Assembly: GCF_019219025.1 (NCBI RefSeq)
Contig: NZ_JAHUWN010000036.1
Coordinates: 1-61,283, forward strand
DNA from: Bacillus sp. sid0103
GTDB taxonomy: Bacteria; Bacillota; Bacilli; Bacillales_B; DSM-18226
Length of the DNA stretch: 61,283 nt
Direction of reading: 5' to 3'
The notes below the pieces were generated by a model. The model made no database searches and was not told the origin of the DNA. It saw nothing but the letters and a program-made list of their open reading frames with translations. The translations under genes were made by a program, and so were the position numbers. Positions 8,800 through 17,173 of the stretch are shown piece by piece; the stretch's first letter is position 1; each line of letters opens with the position of its first letter.

Positions 8800-9846
8800 A
8801 TGGAAGTGCCATACACTAGAGTAAATAAAGAACCTATCCAACCCCTAAAAAAAACCTCATCTTTTGGCCGATGGATCGGTGGAATTGGCTTTACCTTTAT
8901 GATTGCCTTACTGGGCTACTTATTGGCAAAAACGCCTGGATTTGATCATGTTGGTCAATTAGCGTCCGCCATTGTGATCGCAGTCATGTATCGGCAATTT
9001 TTTGGTTACCCTGAACTCCTCCGTTCAGGTATAGGATTTTCTTCGAAAAGATTATTACGGTTTGCGATTATTTTGTATGGACTTAAGCTCAATATAGGTA
9101 CGGTTTTACAGGATGGTTTAGGATTACTTGTTCGAGATACTGGGGTTATTATCTTTGCTATCTTGGTAACAGTATGGCTAGCTAGAATGTTGAAAGCAGA
9201 TAAAAATATATCACTTCTTCTTGGAGTAGGTACAGGGGTGTGTGGTGCGGCAGCCATAGCTGCGATAGCACCAATTATTAAATCAAAAGATGAAGATACC
9301 GCCATTGGTGTTGGTATTATTGCTTTTGTTGGAACGATTTTTGCGATTTCTTATACGATATTACGGCCCTTCTTAGCGTTATCAGACATAGATTATGGCA
9401 TTTGGTCAGGAATTAGCTTACATGAAATTGCTCACGTAGCCTTAGCTGCAGCACCAGGGGGACAAGATGCACTAGCTTTTGGTTTACTTGCAAAATTAGG
9501 TCGAGTGTTTTTACTTGTTCCATTGTGCTTCCTTTTGATGTACATCATGAAAAGGAAAAGATCTAGGGACGAATGTTCTGAAACGAAGGTTGAATTTCCA
9601 TGGTTTTTAATAGGGTTCATTATCATGAGCATTATTGGAAGTTATGTCATTGGTACAACTATTCCAGTATCAAGTGAATTTATGAATGGTATTTCCAAGC
9701 TTACTACATGGTATTTAACAGCAGCAATGGTCGGACTCGGATTAAATGTATGTCTTCGGGATCTCCGTACGAAGGCATTAAAACCGTTAATCGCGATGGG
9801 GATTACATCTATCTGTCTTTCAATTTTAGCTTACTTTATTGTATAA
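8800..9846 (+). CDS. YeiH family (putative sulfate exporter/UPF0324) membrane protein
   Basis: A 348-residue polytopic membrane protein with about ten segments. The conserved motifs of the family are visible: RLLRFAIILYGLKLN, LLLGVGTGVCGAAAIAAIAP and ISLHEIAHVALAAAPGG. The ATG at 8800 is preferred because AAAGGTGGTGA lies just upstream; an in-frame TTG at 8773 has no site. Family members have been called sulfate exporters, but the transported substrate is not firmly established. Divergence from a LysR regulator suggests inducible expression. Confidence 0.85.
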   Translation: MEVPYTRVNKEPIQPLKKTSSFGRWIGGIGFTFMIALLGYLLAKTPGFDHVGQLASAIVIAVMYRQFFGYPELLRSGIGFSSKRLLRFAIILYGLKLNIGTVLQDGLGLLVRDTGVIIFAILVTVWLARMLKADKNISLLLGVGTGVCGAAAIAAIAPIIKSKDEDTAIGVGIIAFVGTIFAISYTILRPFLALSDIDYGIWSGISLHEIAHVALAAAPGGQDALAFGLLAKLGRVFLLVPLCFLLMYIMKRKRSRDECSETKVEFPWFLIGFIIMSIIGSYVIGTTIPVSSEFMNGISKLTTWYLTAAMVGLGLNVCLRDLRTKALKPLIAMGITSICLSILAYFIV

Positions 9847-9881
9847 AAATGATAGTTTATTATATTAAACTGAAAGTTAAT

Positions 9882-9923
9882 TAAAAAAGCATGAGGACAA
9901 AAAAATTTCCTCAAGCTTTTTTT
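9882..9923 (+). terminator. Terminator after the YeiH-family gene
   Basis: AAAAAGC and TGAGGA pair with TCCTCA and GCTTTTT across an A-rich loop, followed by a T run. Confidence 0.75.
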
Positions 9924-10410
9924 ATTTCGAATTAGTATGGAATGGAGTTTTTTATTTTAATTTAGCTTGTTATTTCTTTTTCGGTTTTAACGGGATACTG
10001 TATCTAAATCATCCGGGAGTACTTCTACATCGCCATCAAGTTAAATTGATTGATTCGCAAACAAAAAAATGGACCCCTATAAATGACTGTAGAGAGATAA
10101 AATCTTTGTTTTGAAGGTACTTCAAAATATTAGCTTGATGGGTAAATGCTATCCCTATCAGAGTTAACACATTAACATGTTCTTGTACGCTATTTCAGTT
10201 ATACGAAATCTAAAAAAATTTTGTTAACTGATAGGTTAGTTGAATCACTTTATAGAAATACCTTGAAGAGTTTATCACAGATGCAAAACTAGTTCCTAGT
10301 CTTAGGAAGAGTCTAAGCTTGATGATAAAGGATTTTTTACTATGAATGATAGCAAAATTGAGAAATTCCAAAGAGTGGGGTGCGCAAATCAAGCAGTTTT
10401 ACAGAAGAAA
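9924..10410. other. Intergenic region with no recognised gene
   Basis: About 490 bp of AT-rich sequence with no credible reading frame on either strand. It should contain the enhancer sites for the sigma-54 promoter at 10415, but I see no clear palindrome. Confidence 0.5.
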
Positions 10411-10414
10411 TCAG

Positions 10415-10432
10415 TTGGCATGGTTCTTGCAA
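10415..10432 (+). promoter_or_regulatory. Sigma-54 (-24/-12) promoter of the sulfide oxidation operon
   Basis: TTGGCATGGTTCTTGCAA has GG at 10417-10418 and GC at 10429-10430 with exactly ten bases between, matching the SigL consensus TGGCAC-N5-TTGC. It lies upstream of the leader peptide and tauE-like gene. The nearest activator gene is at 15503. Confidence 0.85.
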
Positions 10433-10468
10433 TATAAATGATAAGTAAATAGAGAAAGGAGGGAGGAG

Positions 10469-10510
10469 ATGAATCCACAACTACTCTGTGAGAGTCTCAG
10501 AAAAGGATGA
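10469..10510 (+). CDS. Possible 13-residue leader peptide coupled to the TauE-like gene
   Basis: A very strong site (AAGGAGGGAGGAG) immediately precedes an ATG that opens a 13-codon frame, MNPQLLCESLRKG. Its TGA stop overlaps the ATG of the downstream transporter as ATGA. The transporter has no well-spaced site of its own (AAAAGG abuts its ATG), so its translation is probably coupled to this peptide. The peptide contains one cysteine. Expression is inferred. Confidence 0.5.
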   Translation: MNPQLLCESLRKG

Positions 10511-11292
10511 CAACAATTCAAGTATTCCTTTCCATTTTTTCTGGAACGATTGTTGGATTCGTACTTGGTTTGCTCGGTGGAGGTGGATCTATTCTTGCGG
10601 TTCCTCTTTTGCTTTACGTTGTCGGTATGAAAGATCCTCATGTGGTCATTGGCACGACAGCGTCAGCCGTAGCTATAAATGCCTACGTAAACCTTATTCC
10701 ACACTCGCGTGCCGGTAATGTGCAGTGGAAGGCAGCAATTGTTTTCGCCATCCCTGGTGCCCTGAGTGCTTATACAGGATCAATGATTGGAAAGTTGGTA
10801 CCTGGAAAACAGTTGTTATTTCTTTTTGCCATTCTGATGATTGTTATGGCTGTAAAAATGGTTACGCCAAAAAAAGAGGAGAGTAGTCAAGCAGACAATC
10901 TTAAAAATCAAATCAAAATGCCACAGTTGATCATCATGGCGATCCTGGTGGGATTGTTATCCGGATTTTTCGGGATTGGCGGCGGATTTTTGATTGTTCC
11001 TGGCTTGATTTTTGCGGCAAGAATGCCAATGATTACGGCAATTGGATCTTCTTTGGTATCAGTCGGTACATTTGGACTTACAACCGCAGTAAGTTACAGT
11101 TTATCCGGCCTCATAAACTGGTGGGTTATGTTGGCGTTTGTTGGAGGAGGAGTTGGCGGTGGAATGGTGGGAGCAAGGCTTGCGGCACGCTTAAGTAAGC
11201 GGCGGCGCACACTCCATTATATATTTTCCGGTGTCGTTATGTTCGTCGCCATTTACATGCTGATTATTAATGCTGAAGCCTTAGATTTGTGA
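10507..11292 (+). CDS. TauE/SafE family sulfite exporter-like permease
   Basis: A 261-residue membrane protein with about eight segments and the internal repeat of the TauE/SafE family (GFVLGLLGGGGSILAVPLL at the N-terminus and GLLSGFFGIGGGFLIVPGL in the second half). These proteins are thought to move sulfur oxyanions or organosulfonates across the membrane. It is first in an operon with sulfide:quinone oxidoreductase and a CstB-like enzyme, as in the staphylococcal cst locus, where the homologue is thought to export sulfite or thiosulfate. The sigma-54 promoter upstream suggests induction by sulfur amino acids or sulfide. Confidence 0.88.
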   Translation: MTTIQVFLSIFSGTIVGFVLGLLGGGGSILAVPLLLYVVGMKDPHVVIGTTASAVAINAYVNLIPHSRAGNVQWKAAIVFAIPGALSAYTGSMIGKLVPGKQLLFLFAILMIVMAVKMVTPKKEESSQADNLKNQIKMPQLIIMAILVGLLSGFFGIGGGFLIVPGLIFAARMPMITAIGSSLVSVGTFGLTTAVSYSLSGLINWWVMLAFVGGGVGGGMVGARLAARLSKRRRTLHYIFSGVVMFVAIYMLIINAEALDL

Positions 11293-11326
11293 GCTGCTTT
11301 ACTAAAATGGAGATGAGGAGATAAGA

Positions 11327-12535
11327 ATGCCAAAGGTGAAGAATGAGACACATTACAAAATTTTGATTATAGGCGGTGGGAGTGCTGGAATTACGGTTGC
11401 AGCCCGTCTCCTGCGTGAATCACACAGCCTAAGCGGAAATATTGCCATCGTTGAACCCGCAACAAAACATTATTATCAGCCATTATGGACGCTTGTCGGA
11501 GCTGGCGAAGCGGATAAAACGGTGACACAAAGGGAAGAATCATTCGTTATTCCGAGTGGAGCCGTGTGGGTGCAGGATGCGGTTACCGCATTTCAACCAG
11601 ATGAAAATGCGGTTATAACAGCATCTGGAAAGAAACTGCACTATGAGTATCTAGTAATTGCTGCAGGGATTCAAATTGATTGGCATAAAATCAAAGGGTT
11701 AAAAGAAAGTATTGGAAAGAATGGGGTATGTAGTAATTACTCTTATGACTATGTTGATAGCACATGGGAAACGATTCGCAACTTCAAGGGAGGTACTTCC
11801 ATCTTTACGAATCCGAATACTCCGGTGAAGTGTGGTGGAGCCCCTCAAAAAATCATGTATTTGGCGGATGATTATTTCAGAAAATCAGGAGTGCGCCCAC
11901 ACTCTTCAGTTATTTTTGCTTCAGGCAGCCCAAGCATATTCAATGTGAAAAAATATGAACAGGCACTTAACAAAATAATAGAACGAAAAGAAATCGAGAC
12001 ATGGTTTATGCACCATCTCATTGAAATCGATGGTGAAAAAAAGCAAGCGACATTCGAAAATCTGAACACACAAGAGCGTGTAAAAATCCAATATGACATG
12101 ATTCATGTGGTACCACCAATGAGCGCCCCTGACTTTATTAAGAATAGCCCGCTTGCGGCAAGTAATGGTTGGCTGAATGTAGACAAATATACGCTGCAGC
12201 ATCCATGCTTTGACAATGTTTTTGGCATTGGGGACTGCACCAACCTGCCTACATCGAAAACGGGGGCTGCGATTCGTAAACAAGCACCCGTACTTGTAAA
12301 AAATTTACTTCATCGGATGCGAGCCAAACCATTGGTTCATCAATATGACGGTTATACATCATGCCCGCTTGTTACCGGATATGGACGGCTTATACTGGCC
12401 GAATTCAATTATGATTTACAGCCGCAGGAAACCTTCCCAATCAATCAGGCACGCGAGAGGTACAGCATGTATGTATTGAAGAAAAACTTCCTTCCCGTTA
12501 TGTATTGGAAGGGAATGCTCAAAGGTAGGATGTAA
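11327..12535 (+). CDS. sqr: Sulfide:quinone oxidoreductase
   Basis: A 402-residue flavoprotein. The N-terminal FAD-binding Rossmann motif (ILIIGGGSAGITVAARLL) is followed by YYQPLWTLVGAG, characteristic of SQR of the eukaryote/CstSQR type. Two cysteine sites fit the redox pair: VKCGGAPQK (about residue 169) and IGDCTNLPTSKTGAA near the C-terminus. It oxidises sulfide to a persulfide at the membrane and passes electrons to quinone. A GAGGAG site precedes the ATG; the gene is 34 bp after the exporter and 57 bp before the persulfide-processing enzyme, so the product persulfide would be handled by CstB. Confidence 0.92.
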   Translation: MPKVKNETHYKILIIGGGSAGITVAARLLRESHSLSGNIAIVEPATKHYYQPLWTLVGAGEADKTVTQREESFVIPSGAVWVQDAVTAFQPDENAVITASGKKLHYEYLVIAAGIQIDWHKIKGLKESIGKNGVCSNYSYDYVDSTWETIRNFKGGTSIFTNPNTPVKCGGAPQKIMYLADDYFRKSGVRPHSSVIFASGSPSIFNVKKYEQALNKIIERKEIETWFMHHLIEIDGEKKQATFENLNTQERVKIQYDMIHVVPPMSAPDFIKNSPLAASNGWLNVDKYTLQHPCFDNVFGIGDCTNLPTSKTGAAIRKQAPVLVKNLLHRMRAKPLVHQYDGYTSCPLVTGYGRLILAEFNYDLQPQETFPINQARERYSMYVLKKNFLPVMYWKGMLKGRM

Positions 12536-12592
12536 TCATGTTTCAGATGGTCATAACAAAACAAAAGCAAGCGCTTAAAAGGAGGATGACTG

Positions 12593-14023
12593 ATGTTACT
12601 CAAATACTTTTATGATGAGAAACTGGCTCAAGCTTCATACCTTGTGGGATGTCAGGATATGGGCGAAGCAATCATTGTTGATCCGTCACGCAATATAGAA
12701 CCTTACATAGAAACAGCAAGAGCACATGGTGTTCGGATTGTGGGTGCAACGGAAACACACATCCACGCAGACTTTTTGTCTGGTTCGCAGGAGCTAGCTT
12801 CCAGGCTGGGAGCCACATTGTATTTTTCTGATGAAGGAGGACCGGACTGGAAATATGAGTACGCAACTGGGTATGAACACTTTTATCTTAGAAATGGAGA
12901 TGTTTTTGCCATTGGAAATATCCAATTTGAGGTGATGCATACACCAGGACACACACCTGAACATATATCGCTGCTTGTAATAGATGGCGGTGCATCTATC
13001 AAGGGCCCGATCGGCATATTTACCGGAGATTTTGTGTTTGTCGGTGACGTGGGGCGTCCCGATTTATTAGAAAAAGCCGTGGGGGTACGAGGTTCCTCAG
13101 AAAAAATGGCACGCATGATGTATCGGTCATTAAAGCAGTTTAAAAAGCTTCCTGACTATCTGCAAGTATGGCCAGGACATGGAGCGGGCAGTGCCTGTGG
13201 TAAAGCGTTAGGAGCAGTACCTTCTTCAACCATCGGCTATGAAAAACGGACAAATTGGGCATTGCAATATGATAACGAGGATCGTTTTATAGAAGCGCTG
13301 TTGGCTGGACAGCCGGAGGCACCCCCTTATTTTTCAAAGATGAAGCGGTTGAATAAAGAGGGGGCACAGCAAATCCAAAGGATGGCAGTACCGCTTCGTA
13401 TGGATGTTTCAATCGGCATTGTGCAGGAATGGGTGAAACAGGAAATGGTCATTGATACGCGTCCAGCTAGTGATTTTGCCGCAAAGCATATACGAGGCGT
13501 GATGAATATCCCTTATAATAAATCATTTGTAACTTGGGCGGGATGGCTGTTGAATTATGACCAGCCAATCTATCTTCTAGCAACCAATACGGATGTGGCA
13601 GATATCGTGAAGGATCTCCAGTCCATTGGATTGGATCGCATCGTTGCCACAATGGATCCATGTGTGATGGAGCTGCTAGGTGAATCTGATTCGCGTGGAA
13701 TGAAATATGAAGAAGTGACATTGGATCAGGTAGAGGGCGCAATTCAAACAGAAGGCATATATGTACTTGATGTCCGAAGTAAGGGCGAGTGGGAAGAAGG
13801 CCATATTCCGCAGGCGAAGCACGTGATGCTCGGTCATCTGCAGGAACAGGCACACACCATTCCGCATGATAAACCTATTTTAGTTTATTGCAAAACTGGC
13901 GGAAGATCTGCTATCGCTGCAAGCCTTCTGCAAGTTCATGGTTTTAAAGACGTACAAAGTCTTGTGGGCGGTTATGAGGAATGGAGAAAACAGGAAAAGT
14001 TGCGAACCACTAGAGATTTTTAA
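12593..14023 (+). CDS. cstB: CstB-like persulfide dioxygenase/rhodanese fusion
   Basis: A 476-residue multidomain enzyme. Residues 1 to about 250 form a metallo-beta-lactamase-fold persulfide dioxygenase with the iron ligands His56-x-His58-x-Asp60 (ETHIHADFLSG) and HTPGHTPEH. A middle rhodanese-like domain lacks an active cysteine. The C-terminal rhodanese carries Cys433 in VYCKTGGRS. This matches the CstB architecture, which converts persulfides to thiosulfate or sulfite. An ideal AGGAGG site precedes the ATG. It is the last gene of the exporter-SQR-CstB operon and completes sulfide detoxification. Confidence 0.92.
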   Translation: MLLKYFYDEKLAQASYLVGCQDMGEAIIVDPSRNIEPYIETARAHGVRIVGATETHIHADFLSGSQELASRLGATLYFSDEGGPDWKYEYATGYEHFYLRNGDVFAIGNIQFEVMHTPGHTPEHISLLVIDGGASIKGPIGIFTGDFVFVGDVGRPDLLEKAVGVRGSSEKMARMMYRSLKQFKKLPDYLQVWPGHGAGSACGKALGAVPSSTIGYEKRTNWALQYDNEDRFIEALLAGQPEAPPYFSKMKRLNKEGAQQIQRMAVPLRMDVSIGIVQEWVKQEMVIDTRPASDFAAKHIRGVMNIPYNKSFVTWAGWLLNYDQPIYLLATNTDVADIVKDLQSIGLDRIVATMDPCVMELLGESDSRGMKYEEVTLDQVEGAIQTEGIYVLDVRSKGEWEEGHIPQAKHVMLGHLQEQAHTIPHDKPILVYCKTGGRSAIAASLLQVHGFKDVQSLVGGYEEWRKQEKLRTTRDF

Positions 14024-14091
14024 ATGAAATCTTTGAATTTTATCATCTATGCGAATATTTACCATGTTTGCAAACTTGCCAATGCTTATAA

Positions 14092-14105
14092 TGAAAGCGT
14101 TTATA
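14092..14105 (+). promoter_or_regulatory. Candidate CcpA site (cre) upstream of the malY promoter
   Basis: TGAAAGCGTTTATA matches the cre consensus TGWAANCGNTNWCA except at one position. It lies 88 bp upstream of the -24 element, so carbon repression of the C-S lyase is plausible. Single-site matches can be chance. Confidence 0.45.
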
Positions 14106-14179
14106 AAATGGACATTCGCGGTATTCGGAATTCAATCAAGAATTCTATAAAAACAAGGCGATTTTATAAGGGAAATAAG

Positions 14180-14197
14180 TTGGCATGAAAATTGCTT
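14180..14197 (+). promoter_or_regulatory. Sigma-54 (-24/-12) promoter of the MalY/PatB-type lyase gene
   Basis: GTTGGCATGAAAATTGCTT has GG at 14182-14183 and GC at 14194-14195 with the required ten-base gap. The core is nearly identical to the promoter before the thioredoxin reductase gene. Confidence 0.88.
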
Positions 14198-14254
14198 ATA
14201 TAAATTACGTAAAGAGGTTTATGCATATGCAAACATGAAAAGGAGAGATACTTC

Positions 14255-15439
14255 ATGAAATATAATTTTGACCAAGAGATCTGTCGCCTAGGCACTGACT
14301 GTGAAAAATGGGATAATCTTAAAAATCAATTTGGCGTAAAGGATGTTATTCCGATGTGGGTGGCCGATATGGATTTCCAGTCTCCGCAACCTGTCATCGA
14401 AGCGTTAAAACAGCGGGCGGAGCACGGTGTTTATGGCTACGGGCTTAGATCAGACTCGTATATGGAATCCATTGTTGACTGGATAAAAAGAAGACATCGA
14501 TGGTCCGTTAAGAAAGAATGGATTACCCACAGCCCAGGCGTAATTCCGGCCTTATCGCTTTCGATTCAGTCCTTTACGAAGCCAGGAGATAAAATTATTA
14601 TCCAACCGCCTGTATACCATCATTTTGCCCGTGTGATCCAAGCGGCCGGCCGTGAAATTGTAAGCAATCCGCTTATGCTTGAAAATGGGCGCTATTCCAT
14701 GGATTTCGAAGACTTGGAGGCAAAGTTAGATGCAAAGGTAAAAATGTTAATTCTGTGTAGTCCTCATAACCCGATCGGAAGGGTATGGAGCAAAGAAGAA
14801 TTGACGAGGTTGGGACAGCTTTGTATAAAGCACAACATTCTCATTGTAGCGGATGAAATTCATTTTGATTTTGTTTATAAGACACATACTCACATTCCTT
14901 TTGCTTCTATTTCAGAAGAGTTTGCGAATCACTCCCTTTCCTGCATTGCGCCAAGCAAAACTTTTAACCTGATGGGTGTGCAGACGTCGAGTATTATTAT
15001 TCCAAATCAGCAGCTGCGCGATAGGTATAATCAGGAACTTCATACATTATCCATTGGCTCGCCAAACATATTTGGCGCTGTTGCATTAGAGGCTGCTTAC
15101 CGCTATGGAGAAGAATGGCTGGATCAGCTCCTTGAATATTTGCAGGGGAATTTGGAGTACACTCTGAGTTACTTCCGCAACAACATTCCGCAAATCAACG
15201 TCATCAGGCCAGAAGGCACATACCTTGTATGGCTGGATTGCCGGGAATTGTGTTTTTCAGTTAAGGAACTGGATGAATTTATGTTACAGAGAGCAAGAGT
15301 TGCAATGAATGAAGGACACATTTTCGGTAGGGAAGGTGAAGGATTTATGAGGCTAAATATTGCTTGCCCGCGTTCAATGTTAAAAAATGCGCTGGGTGGA
15401 ATAGAAAACGCTGTCGCTTCTCTATGTAAAGTTCATTAA
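14255..15439 (+). CDS. MalY/PatB-family PLP-dependent C-S beta-lyase
   Basis: A 394-residue fold-type I aminotransferase-like enzyme of the MalY/PatB group. Signatures include PMWVADMDFQSPQPV near the start, CSPHNPIGRVW, the ADEIHFDF aspartate that holds the pyridine nitrogen, and Lys235 in APSKTFNLMG as the PLP lysine. The family splits cystathionine or cysteine/cystine to pyruvate, ammonia and a thiol or H2S. Its own sigma-54 promoter and the adjoining sulfide oxidation operon suggest that it releases sulfide which SQR and CstB then remove. AAGGAGAGA precedes the ATG. Confidence 0.88.
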   Translation: MKYNFDQEICRLGTDCEKWDNLKNQFGVKDVIPMWVADMDFQSPQPVIEALKQRAEHGVYGYGLRSDSYMESIVDWIKRRHRWSVKKEWITHSPGVIPALSLSIQSFTKPGDKIIIQPPVYHHFARVIQAAGREIVSNPLMLENGRYSMDFEDLEAKLDAKVKMLILCSPHNPIGRVWSKEELTRLGQLCIKHNILIVADEIHFDFVYKTHTHIPFASISEEFANHSLSCIAPSKTFNLMGVQTSSIIIPNQQLRDRYNQELHTLSIGSPNIFGAVALEAAYRYGEEWLDQLLEYLQGNLEYTLSYFRNNIPQINVIRPEGTYLVWLDCRELCFSVKELDEFMLQRARVAMNEGHIFGREGEGFMRLNIACPRSMLKNALGGIENAVASLCKVH

Positions 15440-15502
15440 GTTATTTTGTGATAATTTTTTTTATTATTCCATATAACGAACGATATAGTAGAGGAGGATC
15501 AT

Positions 15503-16942
15503 ATGGCAGGCTTTATTGGCATACAGCAGTTTATTCAAGACTACACGGAGAACACGGCAGAAATACTTGGTTTGGATATAACTGTACTTGATGAAAAGGG
15601 CGTTCGCATTAGCGGGACCGGCTATTATAAAGAGCTCATTGGCAAAGCGGCTCCGGAAGGCTCCTTTTTCAAAATGATATTGGAAACTGGAGAGCCTGGA
15701 GTAATCTACGATGTAAAAAAAGATGAGTCGCAATGTATGAAGTGTCAATTCGTTAATCAATGCAAAGAACTCGCCACCATTGGGTTTCCTATTGTAAAGC
15801 AAGATAAACTAGTTGGCGTCATTGGTATGATTGGTTTTTCTCATAAACAAAAGGAAAAAATGATTATAGAATCAGAGAAGCTGATACGTTTTTTAAGCAA
15901 TGGTAGTACATTGTTAGGCAATAAATTAGCGATGCTAGACCTTGGTAAAGAAAAGGGTTGTAAAATTCAAGAGGATATCCCGGTCCCCCCAAATACCATT
16001 TCTTTTGAAAACATTCTTGGTAAAGATTCTGGGCTTCAAGATGTGATTAAAAAAGCAAGAAGGATTATGAACAGCCCATCCACTGTCCTGATAAGGGGAG
16101 ATAGCGGTACGGGGAAGGAATTATTAGCCAAAGCGATTCATTTTGAAAGCAAGCGCCGAACGTATCCATTTGTAGCAGTCAATTGCGCCGCCATACCTGA
16201 AAGCTTGTTGGAAAGTGAGTTGTTTGGTTATGAGGGGGGATCATTTACCGGTTCAAACCGGAATGGGAAAATAGGAAAATTCGAATTAGCGGATAATGGA
16301 ACCATTTTTCTTGATGAAATTGGGGATATGCCTCTATTCTTGCAACCCAAATTATTACGGGTTTTACAAGAAAGAGAGATTGAAAGAATCGGTGGAAAAA
16401 AAGCAATCGGGATTAATGTACGTGTGATTGCGGCCACTCACCGAAACCTGGAAGAAATGGTGCAGAAGGGCACTTTTCGCGAGGATTTGTACTATCGTCT
16501 CAATGTCATCCCCCTCCATACTAAATCCTTGCAAGAGCGGCGTGATGATATCGTCTTGTATCTCGATCATTTCATTCATAAACATTGCAGGATCATGCAA
16601 AGGTCTCCACTGAGACTTGACCCTATGCTAGAGCGATGGCTTATACGTTATGATTGGCCGGGGAATATACGGCAGTTGGAAAACGCCGTAGAATATATGG
16701 TCAATATGGCTGAATTAGATATTATCTGCTTCCATGATGTACCTGATTATTTACTTCAACAGGATCGTCTCTCAGTCGAGAGTAGAGGAATGAGTTTAGA
16801 ACAAATGATTTCAGATTATGAAAGAGATGTAATCCAGAGCTACTTCTTAGCTGAAAAATATGATAAAGAACAAATCGCCCGGGAACTACAGATTAGCCTG
16901 TCTACTCTTTATCGTAAGTTAGAAAAATATAAATTATGTTAA
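15503..16942 (+). CDS. Sigma-54-dependent activator of the sulfur island
   Basis: A 479-residue enhancer-binding protein. Residues 1-145 are a GAF/PAS-like sensor containing a C-x2-C-x5-C cluster (Cys78, Cys81, Cys87). The AAA+ domain has Walker A GDSGTGKE (199-206), Walker B TIFLDEIG (267-274) and the sigma-54 contact loop written GSFTGS (246-251) instead of GAFTGA. The C-terminus is a Fis-type helix-turn-helix (KEQIARELQISLSTLYRKLEKY). Central location among three sigma-54 promoters suggests it activates them in response to a cysteine-related signal. The variant loop keeps the critical Phe-Thr-Gly core. The start has GAGGAGG upstream. Confidence 0.9.
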   Translation: MAGFIGIQQFIQDYTENTAEILGLDITVLDEKGVRISGTGYYKELIGKAAPEGSFFKMILETGEPGVIYDVKKDESQCMKCQFVNQCKELATIGFPIVKQDKLVGVIGMIGFSHKQKEKMIIESEKLIRFLSNGSTLLGNKLAMLDLGKEKGCKIQEDIPVPPNTISFENILGKDSGLQDVIKKARRIMNSPSTVLIRGDSGTGKELLAKAIHFESKRRTYPFVAVNCAAIPESLLESELFGYEGGSFTGSNRNGKIGKFELADNGTIFLDEIGDMPLFLQPKLLRVLQEREIERIGGKKAIGINVRVIAATHRNLEEMVQKGTFREDLYYRLNVIPLHTKSLQERRDDIVLYLDHFIHKHCRIMQRSPLRLDPMLERWLIRYDWPGNIRQLENAVEYMVNMAELDIICFHDVPDYLLQQDRLSVESRGMSLEQMISDYERDVIQSYFLAEKYDKEQIARELQISLSTLYRKLEKYKLC

Positions 16943-16994
16943 CTTTATTAAAAAGATAACTATTTTTCTTGATTGGAAGTTAATTGAAATGAAA

Positions 16995-17032
16995 GCGGGA
17001 GAGTGCTTCTATCATTTTCTCGCCTGGATTTT
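16995..17032 (+). terminator. Possible terminator after the sigma-54 activator
   Basis: GCGGGAGA can pair with TCTCGC with one bulged base, followed by a short T-rich stretch. The hairpin is weak. Confidence 0.35.
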
Positions 17033-17173
17033 TAGGGAGGGGTGAGGACAAAAGAAGCAGGTAGTGCTACGTTTTAAAATAACTGAAATTTCTAAAAAGA
17101 CACAAGAGAGATTAACAGTCAGAAGAGACAATACAAATTGCATTTGAACTATGAGTAAATAGGGGGACATGCT

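Noticed and set aside
13467..13853. 128-residue open frame opposite cstB
   Set aside because: It is the antisense shadow of the rhodanese domains.
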